Of a stretch of DNA of 64,000 nt, positions 42,065-50,243 are shown in pieces (the stretch's first letter is position 1; the number at the start of each line of letters is the position of its first letter). The DNA lies in NCBI RefSeq assembly GCF_029223485.1, contig NZ_JARHTP010000032.1, forward strand, positions 1-64,000. Direction: 5' to 3'. The position numbers were made by a program, and so were the translations under genes. This DNA is from Streptomyces coacervatus. Its GTDB lineage: Bacteria; Actinomycetota; Actinomycetes; Streptomycetales; Streptomycetaceae. Below the pieces are notes generated by a model. It was not told the origin of the DNA, searched no databases, and was given only the letters and a program-made list of their open reading frames with translations.

Positions 42065-42733
42065 GTGTTCGACTTTCTTCAAGGTTACGACGTGCTGGGG
42101 GCCTTCTGGACGACGGTGCAGCTGACGCTGCTCGCTGCCGTCGGCTCCCTGGTCTGGGGCACTCTGCTGGCGGCCATGCGCGTCGGCCCGGTCCCTCTGA
42201 TGCGCGGTTTCGGCACCGTCTATGTGAATACCGTGCGGAACATTCCGTTGACCGTGATCATTCTGTTCACGTCGCTGGGCCTGGCCAACACCCTGGGCGT
42301 CACCCTCGGCGCGAAGGGGGTCATCGACACGCTCAACTTCCGGCTCGCCGTTCTCGGTCTGGTCGCGTACACGTCGGCGTTCGTGTGTGAGGTGATCCGG
42401 TCCGGCATCAACACGGTGCCGGTCGGTCAGGCTGAGGCCGCCCGCGCGATCGGCCTCAGCTTCTCCCAGGTGCTCCGGCTGGTCGTACTGCCGCAGGCGT
42501 TCCGTTCTTCCGTGGGCCCGCTGGCGAACGTCCTGATCGCCCTCACGAAGAACACCACGGTGGCCGCCGCGATCGGTGTCGCCGAGGCGGCGACTCTGAT
42601 GAAGACGATGGTCGAGAAGGAAGCCCAACTCATCCCGATCACCGCGGTCTTCGCGCTGGGCTTCGTGATTCTGACGCTGCCGACCGGTCTGATCCTCGGC
42701 TGGGTGGGCAAGAAGGTGGCGATCAAGCGATGA
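42065..42733 (+). CDS. gluC: glutamate ABC transporter permease
   Basis: 222 residues from the GTG at 42065 (FDFLQGYDVLG start; GGGAG just upstream). A longer in-frame start is possible but less likely, because this one aligns with the expected cytoplasmic N-terminus. Polar amino acid permease of the HisM type: VQLTLLAAVGSLVWGTLL, NTVRNIPLTVIILF, and the EAA loop region GQAEAARAIGLSFSQVLRLVVLPQA. The stop overlaps gluD (ATGA). Confidence 0.93.
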   Translation: MFDFLQGYDVLGAFWTTVQLTLLAAVGSLVWGTLLAAMRVGPVPLMRGFGTVYVNTVRNIPLTVIILFTSLGLANTLGVTLGAKGVIDTLNFRLAVLGLVAYTSAFVCEVIRSGINTVPVGQAEAARAIGLSFSQVLRLVVLPQAFRSSVGPLANVLIALTKNTTVAAAIGVAEAATLMKTMVEKEAQLIPITAVFALGFVILTLPTGLILGWVGKKVAIKR

Positions 42734-43659
42734 GTTCCGTTCTCTACGACGCGCAGGGGCCACGCGCCAAGCGGCGCAACGTCCTCTTCACCGGCGTCTT
42801 CGTGGTCGCCCTCGCGGCGGTTGTGTGGTGGGTGTACACCAGCCTCGACGACAAGAACCAGCTTGAGTGGGCGCTATGGAAGCCCTTCTTCGGCACGGAA
42901 GCCTGGTCCACATACCTCTGGCCGGGCCTGCAGAACACCTTGAAGGCCGCAGCGCTGGCCATGGTCATCGCGCTGCCGTTCGGCGCCATCCTGGGCATCG
43001 CCCGGCTCTCCGACCACGTCTGGGTCCGCGTACCCGCCGCTCTCGTGGTGGAGTTCTTCCGGGCGATCCCCGTGCTGGTCCTGATGATCTTCGGGCTCGC
43101 CCTGTATGCCAACTACACCAGCGTCAGTTCGGACGACCGCCCGCTGTACGCGGTCGTCACCGGCCTTGTGCTGTACAACGCCGCGGTCCTCGCGGAGATC
43201 GTCCGGGCCGGCATCCTGGCCCTGCCCAAGGGCCAGTCCGAGGCGGCCGTGGCGATCGGCATGCGCAAGGGCCAGGTGATGCGGCTCATCCTGCTGCCGC
43301 AGTCGGTCACCGCGATGCTGCCGGCCATCGTCAGCCAGCTCGTCGTGATCGTGAAGGACACCGCCCTGGGCGGCGCGGTCCTCACCTTCCCGGAACTGCT
43401 CGCGTCCGGCAACACGATGATCGGCTACTACGGCAACACCATCGCCACCTTCACGGTCATCGCTGTGATCTTCATTGCGCTGAACTTCTCGATCACGACC
43501 TTCGCAGGCTGGCTGGAGGCCAGGCTCAGGCGCAGCAAGAAGAGCACGGGCGCGGTCCTCGGCGAGGACGCGGTCGAGATCAACCCGGCGGCGGTGGGCG
43601 GTGGCTTCGGCACCGGCGGCGAGGGTGGTGGCCTCCCCGGCAGCCGGACCTATCTCTGA
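42730..43659 (+). CDS. gluD: glutamate ABC transporter permease
   Basis: 309 residues. Starts in a 4-nt overlap with gluC. A first helix (VLFTGVFVVALAAVVWWVY) precedes the permease core: LKAAALAMVIALPFGAILGIARL, VEFFRAIPVLVLMIFGLAL, and EAA loop GQSEAAVAIGMRKGQVMRLILLPQS. The C-terminal 50 residues are cytoplasmic, charged then Gly-rich. It forms the membrane channel with GluC. A strong terminator follows. Confidence 0.94.
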   Translation: MSSVLYDAQGPRAKRRNVLFTGVFVVALAAVVWWVYTSLDDKNQLEWALWKPFFGTEAWSTYLWPGLQNTLKAAALAMVIALPFGAILGIARLSDHVWVRVPAALVVEFFRAIPVLVLMIFGLALYANYTSVSSDDRPLYAVVTGLVLYNAAVLAEIVRAGILALPKGQSEAAVAIGMRKGQVMRLILLPQSVTAMLPAIVSQLVVIVKDTALGGAVLTFPELLASGNTMIGYYGNTIATFTVIAVIFIALNFSITTFAGWLEARLRRSKKSTGAVLGEDAVEINPAAVGGGFGTGGEGGGLPGSRTYL

Positions 43660-43684
43660 CGACCAGTCAAACAGCATGGGCGAC

Positions 43685-43718
43685 ACGGAGGCAGTGGCAT
43701 GATCGCCACTGCCTCCGT
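43685..43718 (+). terminator. gluABCD terminator
   Basis: ACGGAGGCAGTGGC (43685-43698), 6-nt loop, perfect complement (43705-43718), 25 nt after the gluD stop. Confidence 0.85.
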
Positions 43719-43834
43719 CGCTTGACGCAAACCCCGCCAATGGGTTGCATACGTTCTGTGATCGTGCACCCTGCTCCAACTTCCTGTTCACATACGTCCG
43801 TCAGGACACCGCCGCGGGCAGGGGGCGCCGCGCC

Positions 43835-45436
43835 GTGGACCCGGTGATCATCGTCGGAGCGGGGCCCGTCGGGCTCACGCTCGCCCTGGCACTGGCCCGT
43901 CAGGAAGTCCCCTCCGTCGTGCTGGACGAGGGTCCCGGCAAGGACGAATCGCGCCCGGCGCGCACCGTGGTCCTGCGCGAGGACACCGCCGCGCTGGTGG
44001 AGCGGCTGGCCGGTGTCCCGCTCGCTCGGGACGGGGCCCACTGGGCCGGATGGCGGTCGATGCGGCGCAAGCAGGTGATGCGCGAGGTCTCGTTCGGCGG
44101 CGATGACCCCGCCCCGCTGCACATCGCCCAGCACGCCCTGACCGGCGCCCTGCGCGCCGCCCTGGCCGCCGAGCCCCTCGTCGAGGTCGCCGTGGACAGC
44201 CGCCTCGACGCCGTCGAGCAGGAGCGCTCGGGGGTCACTGCCCACACGCGCGGCCCCAAAGGCACCTGGTGGCGCGGCAGTTATCTGGTCGGCTGCGACG
44301 GCCCGCGCTCCACCGTGCGCAAACTCCAGGACATCCGCTTCCCGGGCCGTACCGCGGTGGAGCGACACGCCGTAGCCGCGCTGCGCACGGAACTTCCGTG
44401 GCCAGACGAGGCGTTGCTCCATCGGATGCCGCCGTGGCGGACGTCCGGGCCCTCGGCCGGGGAGGTGACCGCCCGCCCCCTCCCGGACGGCGTGTGGCGC
44501 CTGGACTGGCTGCTACCGCCGGGCAAGGACCTGGTCACGCCCGAGCTGCTGCTGGCCCGCATCCGGGAGACCCTGGCCGGGTGGAGCGGCGGCACGACAC
44601 CGCCGTACGAACTCCTCGACACCGGAGTCCACACCGTCCACCACCGGCTGGCCCGCCGGTGGCGGGTCGGCCGGGTCTTCCTCGCCGGGGACGCGGCGCA
44701 CCTGCTCGGCGCCCTGGGCACGCAGGGCTTGGACGAGGGGCTCAGGGACGCCGACAACCTGGCCTGGAAGCTGGCGCTCGCCTGGCACCACGGGCCGCAC
44801 GAGGCGCTGCTCGACAGCTACCAGGCGGAGCGTCGCGGGGTCGTCGCCGGCCGACTGCGCGCCGCCGACCAGGTGCTGCCGCTGCTACGCGCCGGCGGAG
44901 GGCTGCGCGTGTACATGCCCGGCTCGGCCCGCGGCCACGACGCGCTGCTCACCGACGGTCACCTGGGGCGTGGAGCGCTCGGTGCGCCGGGGGCGTACGC
45001 CACCTCCCCGCTCGCGCCCCGGCACCTCGAAGAGGAGGCCCCCGTGGACACGGCGCCCGGTGCGGCGGTCACCGATGTGCGGGTCACGGCGGAGGACGGC
45101 TCCTTCGTACAGCTGCGGGACCGGCTCGGGCGCGGTGCCCTGCTGGTGGTGCTGATCGCGCCGGGCACGGGAGTGTGGGCCCGCAAGCACTGGGTGACCG
45201 CCGGGATCATGCCCCGCCTGGCGGCCGCGGTGGCCGCGCTGCCGCACCCCGCCGAGCTGCTGGTCGCCGAGAGCTACCCCGGAGCAGCCGCCCACACCGT
45301 GCTGTTGGTCCGGCCCGACGGCCACCTGGTCGCGGCACTGAGCGGCGTACGTCCGGCCGACCTGTACGCGGCGGCGGAGGCGACGCTGGGAGGACCGGCG
45401 AAGGCTGAGGCCACGGTCGGCTCGACCTCGAAGTGA
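43835..45436 (+). CDS. FAD-dependent aromatic monooxygenase family protein
   Basis: 533 residues from the GTG at 43835 (GGGGG about 10 nt upstream). Class A flavoprotein of the PheA/TfdB (phenol/pentachlorophenol hydroxylase) type: dinucleotide fold VIIVGAGPVGLTLALALA, the DG motif YLVGCDGPRSTVRK, and the GD motif FLAGDAAHLLGALGTQGLDEGLRDADNLAWKLAL. The last 140 residues resemble the thioredoxin-like C-terminal domain of this family. It probably hydroxylates an aromatic or polyketide substrate using NAD(P)H; the substrate is unknown. It is monocistronic, with an inverted repeat right after the stop. Confidence 0.85.
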   Translation: MDPVIIVGAGPVGLTLALALARQEVPSVVLDEGPGKDESRPARTVVLREDTAALVERLAGVPLARDGAHWAGWRSMRRKQVMREVSFGGDDPAPLHIAQHALTGALRAALAAEPLVEVAVDSRLDAVEQERSGVTAHTRGPKGTWWRGSYLVGCDGPRSTVRKLQDIRFPGRTAVERHAVAALRTELPWPDEALLHRMPPWRTSGPSAGEVTARPLPDGVWRLDWLLPPGKDLVTPELLLARIRETLAGWSGGTTPPYELLDTGVHTVHHRLARRWRVGRVFLAGDAAHLLGALGTQGLDEGLRDADNLAWKLALAWHHGPHEALLDSYQAERRGVVAGRLRAADQVLPLLRAGGGLRVYMPGSARGHDALLTDGHLGRGALGAPGAYATSPLAPRHLEEEAPVDTAPGAAVTDVRVTAEDGSFVQLRDRLGRGALLVVLIAPGTGVWARKHWVTAGIMPRLAAAVAALPHPAELLVAESYPGAAAHTVLLVRPDGHLVAALSGVRPADLYAAAEATLGGPAKAEATVGSTSK

Positions 45437-45440
45437 CCCT

Positions 45441-45479
45441 ACTCACCGTCACCCCGTGGTCCACATAGTGACGGTGAGT
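45441..45479. terminator. 12-bp inverted repeat after the monooxygenase, abutting the leader-peptide promoter
   Basis: ACTCACCGTCAC (45441-45452) and GTGACGGTGAGT (45468-45479) are perfect complements with a 15-nt loop. It begins 4 nt after the monooxygenase stop, so it is probably a terminator, but its right arm touches the -35 element TTGACC (45479-45484) of the following promoter, so an operator role is also possible. Confidence 0.6.
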
Positions 45480-45508
45480 TGACCGCTGCACACCGTCAAT
45501 GGTGTACT
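45479..45508 (+). promoter_or_regulatory. promoter of the cysteine leader-CDO-rhodanese operon
   Basis: TTGACC (45479-45484), 18-nt spacer, TGTACT (45503-45508), followed 7 nt later by the GTG of the leader peptide, giving a leaderless start. Confidence 0.5.
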
Positions 45509-45515
45509 CCGAATC

Positions 45516-45602
45516 GTGACCGACACCCTTGTGCGCCTGTGGCGGAGGGTCCATATGGACCTCGTCCGCTATGCGGGCTGCGTGTGTCGTCCGTCCTGCT
45601 GA
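45516..45602 (+). CDS. cysteine-rich leader peptide
   Basis: A 28-codon ORF whose C-terminal half reads HMDLVRYAGCVCRPSC and ends at TGA (45600-45602). Three cysteine codons fall within the last seven sense codons, the arrangement expected of a peptide on which ribosomes stall when Cys-tRNA is scarce. The GTG at 45516 lies at the inferred transcription start; an in-frame GTG at 45531 would give 23 residues. Short cysteine-containing leader peptides are known upstream of sulfur genes in actinobacteria. It precedes the cysteine dioxygenase gene by 80 nt, in which a GC-rich hairpin (45623-45629 with 45644-45650) can form. Confidence 0.72.
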   Translation: MTDTLVRLWRRVHMDLVRYAGCVCRPSC

Positions 45603-45682
45603 ATTCGCATCCCACTCCTGCCGCGCGCGCCTTCCAGTGCTGCCGCGCGCTCCCACGCGAACACTTTTCAGGACGGTGCCAC

Positions 45683-46234
45683 GTGTCTGTCTCCCCTTCT
45701 GCCTCGCCCTTTGCCTCCCCTCCGGCCGCCGCACCCGCCCAGGTTCCGACACAGGCGGATCTCCTCGACTTCGTACGGCGCACGGCCGCCGACGCCGAGC
45801 TGATCGCCTCGCTCCCGCTCGACCCCGAGGGCCGCACCTGGGTGCGCCTCGAGGGACCCGGCGGCAGCGAGGCCTGGTTGATCGGCTGGCCGCCCGGCAC
45901 GGGCACCGGCTGGCACGACCACGCCGAGTCCGTCGGCGCATTCGTGACGGCGTCCGGTGAACTCAAGGAGAACTCGCTCGCCGCCCGGCTGCCCGCCGAC
46001 GGCTGGAAGACCCTGGAACTCACCGACGGCGTGGACCGGGAGCGGCGGCTGCCGGCCGGCAAGGGGCGTGCCTTCGGTCGCCATCACGTCCACGAGGTGC
46101 TCAACGAGTCCGCCGACCGACACGCGGTCTCCGTCCACGCCTACTACCCGCCCCTGCCGCAGATCCGCCGCTACAGCCGCGTGGGCCAGGTCCTGCGTCT
46201 GGAGCAGGTCGAGCGTCCGGAGGACTGGCAGTGA
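45683..46234 (+). CDS. cysteine dioxygenase family protein
   Basis: Non-haem iron cupin that oxidises cysteine to cysteine sulfinate. 183 residues from a GTG, AGGACGG upstream. Iron-binding histidines are visible in GTGWHDHAESVGAFVTASGEL and RHHVHEVLNES; EVxN and AYYPPLPQIRRY are as in bacterial type I CDO proteins. The first 20 residues are Pro/Ala/Ser-rich. The downstream rhodanese gene overlaps its stop codon and the upstream leader peptide is cysteine-rich, both consistent with a cysteine catabolism role. Confidence 0.9.
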   Translation: MSVSPSASPFASPPAAAPAQVPTQADLLDFVRRTAADAELIASLPLDPEGRTWVRLEGPGGSEAWLIGWPPGTGTGWHDHAESVGAFVTASGELKENSLAARLPADGWKTLELTDGVDRERRLPAGKGRAFGRHHVHEVLNESADRHAVSVHAYYPPLPQIRRYSRVGQVLRLEQVERPEDWQ

Positions 46235-46662
46235 GCGGCGACGGTTCGACCCGCAGTCAGGCGGGCGGCGCTGGCGAACAGCCCGTCGGCATCGACGAGT
46301 TGCTGAGGCGGGTGCGCGAGGGCTACGAGCGGATCGAGCCTAAGGAGGCGTACGACGCCGCCCAGGCCGGCGAGGCGCTCCTGGTCGACATCCGATACGC
46401 CGCCCTGCGTGAGCGGGACGGCCTGATCCCGAGCGCCCTCGTCGTCGAGCGCAACGAGCTGGAATGGCGCCTCGATCCGCAGGGCAGCCACCGCCTGCCC
46501 GAGGCCACGAGTCACGAGGTGCGGGTCGTGGTGATCTGCAACGAGGGGTACGCATCGAGCCTCGCGGCGGCGTCCCTGCACCAGTTGGGACTGGGACGGG
46601 CCACCGATCTGGTCGGCGGGTTCCAGGCGTGGAAGGCGGCGGGGCTGCCCGTGACGTCGTAG
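46231..46662 (+). CDS. rhodanese-like sulfurtransferase
   Basis: 143 residues. The GTG overlaps the cysteine dioxygenase stop (GTGA), so the two are translationally coupled. Single rhodanese domain: EAYDAAQAGEALLVDIRY, RDGLIPSALVVERNELEWRLD, and the catalytic Cys in VICNEGYASSLAA, then GFQAWKAAGLPV. It probably handles sulfane sulfur released during cysteine breakdown. The active-site loop CNEGYAS is a well-formed 6-residue rhodanese loop. Confidence 0.92.
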   Translation: MSGDGSTRSQAGGAGEQPVGIDELLRRVREGYERIEPKEAYDAAQAGEALLVDIRYAALRERDGLIPSALVVERNELEWRLDPQGSHRLPEATSHEVRVVVICNEGYASSLAAASLHQLGLGRATDLVGGFQAWKAAGLPVTS

Positions 46663-46845
46663 GCGGTTCGCGATCGGTCCTCGCCGACGCCGGTGCTCAG
46701 TGGCCGTCCGACGTGTCCTCGAGATGGCCTTGAGGCAGACGACGACAGCACCGGCGAGGAGCAACCGAGCCGCCGGGTTTGACGGTCACGCCGGACCGAG
46801 CGCGGCACGCATCCCGGCGGCCACGCCTCGATGGCTCGTGCCGCG

Positions 46846-47784
46846 TCAGAAACCCTCGTCCCCGAGGAACTCCGTGTCCTCCCCCTCTTCCTCCAGCGCC
46901 TGCCGGACCACTCGCAGCGCCATGCCCTCGGAGTAGCCCTTGCGGGCCAGCATGCCCGCGAGGCGGCGCAGCCGTTTGTCGCGGTCCAAGCCGCGCGTGG
47001 AACGCAGCTTGCGGGCGACTAGTTCGCGCGCGGTCTCCTCTTCCTGCTCGGAGTCGAGCTGTGAGACGGCCTCGTCGATCAGTGTGGAGTCGACGCCCTT
47101 GGTCCGCAGCTCCTGGGCCAGCGCCCGCCGGGCGAGCCCCCGACCGTGGTGCCGGGACTCCACCCAGGCGTCCGCGAACGCACTGTCGTTGATCAGCCCG
47201 ACCTCCTCGAACCGCGACAGCACCTCCTCCGCGGCGTCGTCCGGGATCTCCCGCTTGCGCAGGGCGTCGGCAAGTTGCTTGCGCGTGCGCGGGGTCCCGG
47301 TGAGCAGGCGCAGGCAGATCGCCCGTGCCCGCTCGACCGGGTCCCCTGAGGACTCCTCCTGCTCGGCCCTCGACGAGGAGGAGGAGCCCCCGTCCTCACC
47401 GGCCGGCTCGCCGCGACGTCGCTGCCGACGCCCTCGGGAGCCGCCCGCACCACGGGCCCCGCCATCCCGGGCCGCACCGCCACGACGGCGCGAGTGACCG
47501 CCGGACGAGCTGGAGCCACGCGCCGAGCCATCGTCCGGCCACTCCACGCCACCGGACGACTCGCTCTCGCCGTACGACCTACTGTCCCGATAGGACGCGC
47601 TGTCGCTGTACGAGCCCCCCGTGCCGTACGACTCCGCACGGCCACGTCCCCCGTCCGTGCCATACCCCGCATCGTCCCCGTGCGCATCGCCGCCCAGCCC
47701 GGCAGAACCCCCGTCGCCTCCCTCACCCCGCATACGCGGAGCGTCCTGGTAGGCGTACTCGGCCCAGTCGGTTCGCCGTGTCAC
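46846..47784 (-). CDS. recX: regulatory protein RecX
   Basis: Inhibitor/modulator of RecA filament activity. 312 residues from a GTG 4 nt after the recA stop codon, so coupled to recA. The RecX domain occupies only the C-terminal half: AICLRLLTGTPRTRKQLADALRKREIP, LINDSAFADAWVESRHHGRGLARRALAQELRTKGV, and the GYSEGMALRVVRQAL helix. The N-terminal 150 residues are a low-complexity region rich in Ser, Gly, Tyr, Asp and Arg (for example YGTGGSYSDSASYRDSRSYG), making the protein about twice the usual RecX length. Confidence 0.93.
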   Translation of the reverse strand: MTRRTDWAEYAYQDAPRMRGEGGDGGSAGLGGDAHGDDAGYGTDGGRGRAESYGTGGSYSDSASYRDSRSYGESESSGGVEWPDDGSARGSSSSGGHSRRRGGAARDGGARGAGGSRGRRQRRRGEPAGEDGGSSSSSRAEQEESSGDPVERARAICLRLLTGTPRTRKQLADALRKREIPDDAAEEVLSRFEEVGLINDSAFADAWVESRHHGRGLARRALAQELRTKGVDSTLIDEAVSQLDSEQEEETARELVARKLRSTRGLDRDKRLRRLAGMLARKGYSEGMALRVVRQALEEEGEDTEFLGDEGF

Positions 47785-47788
47785 GGGG

Positions 47789-48913
<1,125 letters not shown>

Positions 48914-48956
48914 GGGTTCCACCCGGTTTGCTTGAGTCGATCGCTTCACGTCAAAG

Positions 48957-48979
48957 ACGCTAACGCCTGCCACTGACAA
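48957..48979 (-). promoter_or_regulatory. recA proximal promoter, RecA-NDp/PafBC type
   Basis: On the minus strand TTGTCAGTG (48971-48979), 8 nt, TAGCGT (48957-48962), about 43 nt above the recA ATG. Perfect match to the LexA-independent damage promoter first described at mycobacterial recA. Confidence 0.85.
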
Positions 48980-49074
48980 TGCGCCCCGACGCCCGTCCAG
49001 CCTGTGGATAACTCGGGGACGTCTCCGTCAAAACCGTGTCGAATTACCCATCGGGAGCTTCGCCGGAGCCTCCA

Positions 49075-49103
49075 TAAGAATGGATGTTCGATTTTCGTGT
49101 CAA
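49075..49103 (-). promoter_or_regulatory. recA distal promoter with SOS-like box
   Basis: On the minus strand TTGACA (49098-49103), 17-nt spacer, TTCTTA (49075-49080). The spacer and -10 contain CGAACATCCATTCT (49077-49090), an SOS-like box with two mismatches in its right half; the core GAACATCCATTC is known from Streptomyces recA promoters. The leader would be about 155 nt. Confidence 0.82.
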
Positions 49104-49286
49104 GCGCACCACGCGACACCTCCGAGACTACGTCCGCGGTCCGACAGCAGGCCGGACTCCGGGCCGTCCGGCCCCTGTTCGTGCCGGCGTCCCGTCCGGC
49201 TGGTCCCCGAGCTACTCCCCGCGGCGTACGGCGGGTGTCTTCGGCCGGACGACGACTGGACAGGGCGGCCTCGCGAGGCTGAAGGC

Positions 49287-49379
49287 ATGGAGACCAAGAA
49301 GCTCACCCGAGAGGGCGGCAGGGCAGAACGTCCCCCTGGCAGCACGGCGGTCACGCGACGGACGGGGGCACGGGCCTGA
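49287..49379 (+). CDS. possible 30-residue upstream ORF
   Basis: ATG-initiated frame METKKLTREGG... ending in a TGATG overlap with the start of the membrane protein gene, the geometry of translational coupling. Basic, no recognisable motif, and only a weak AAGG upstream. It may be a real leader ORF or chance. Confidence 0.3.
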   Translation: METKKLTREGGRAERPPGSTAVTRRTGARA

Positions 49380-50170
49380 TGACAGCCTCCACCGTGGCGA
49401 CACGGCCGTCGGCCATGGTGGCGTGGTGGTCGGGGCTCCGCCCGGCCGAGCGCCTCTGCCACACCGTCGGTCTCCTCCTGATCCTCTCCGGTCTCGCGCA
49501 CCTGGTGGTGTTCGCCGTGGACGGCGGCCCCTGGGACGGGCCTGTCTCCTGGCGCAAGCCCGTCACCTTCGGGCTGTCCTTCGGGGCGACACTGATCGCG
49601 GTCACCTGGGTGACGTCGTTTCTGCGCGTCGGCTCACGGCTGCGCGCCCTGCTGCTCATCGTGTTCGCCGCCGACTGCGTCGTGGAGGTCGGCGGTATCA
49701 CCCTTCAAGCCTGGCGCCGGGTGCCCTCGCACCTCGACATGGAGACGCCGTTCGACACCGTGGTGTCCATGACGCTCGCGGTGGGCGGTGGCGTCCTCGT
49801 GGTGCTGCTCACCGTGTTCGCCCTCGCCTCGTTCCGGCACCGGCCCACAGGCCCGGCGGGGATGGCGCTCGCGGTGCGTTCCGGCTTCGCGATCCTGCTC
49901 GTCGCGCTCGCTTCGGGCGCCGCGATGATCGCGCGCGGTGTCGTGCTCACCCGTACCGGGCACCAGGAGGCGGCGTACCACTCGACGGCCCCTCTCAAGC
50001 CGCTGCACGGGGTCAGCCTGCACGCTGTCCTGGTCCTGCCGGTGCTGGCCTGGCTGCTGTCCCGCACGTCCTGGAGCGAGCCGGTCCGGCGGCGGATCGT
50101 GGCCGCGGCGGCCGGTTGCTATGTGGCTGCCGTCGTTGGTGCCGGGGTGTGGGCCCTCCTGACCTACTGA
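49379..50170 (+). CDS. integral membrane protein, unknown function
   Basis: 263 residues with about seven hydrophobic segments: TVGLLLILSGLAHLVVFAV, FGLSFGATLIAVTWVTSFL, LLIVFAADCVVEVGGITL, VSMTLAVGGGVLVVLLTVFALASF, FAILLVALASGAAMIARGVVL, VSLHAVLVLPVLAWLL, and AAAGCYVAAVVGAGVWALL. A central periplasmic or cytoplasmic loop contains the HLDMETPFDTV segment. The start overlaps a short upstream ORF (TGATG). No family motif is recognised. Confidence 0.8.
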   Translation: MTASTVATRPSAMVAWWSGLRPAERLCHTVGLLLILSGLAHLVVFAVDGGPWDGPVSWRKPVTFGLSFGATLIAVTWVTSFLRVGSRLRALLLIVFAADCVVEVGGITLQAWRRVPSHLDMETPFDTVVSMTLAVGGGVLVVLLTVFALASFRHRPTGPAGMALAVRSGFAILLVALASGAAMIARGVVLTRTGHQEAAYHSTAPLKPLHGVSLHAVLVLPVLAWLLSRTSWSEPVRRRIVAAAAGCYVAAVVGAGVWALLTY

Positions 50171-50215
50171 GCCGGTGGCGCCTGCCGATCCGTCTGTGCC
50201 TCACGACCTACCGAC

Positions 50216-50242
50216 ACGGCCTCCCCCAAGAGGAGGTGCCGT
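50216..50242. terminator. hairpin between convergent membrane protein genes
   Basis: ACGGCCTCC (50216-50224) pairs with GGAGGTGCCGT (50232-50242) with a 2-nt bulge and 7-nt loop, right after the AI-2E family stop codon. Confidence 0.5.
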
Positions 50243-50243
50243 C

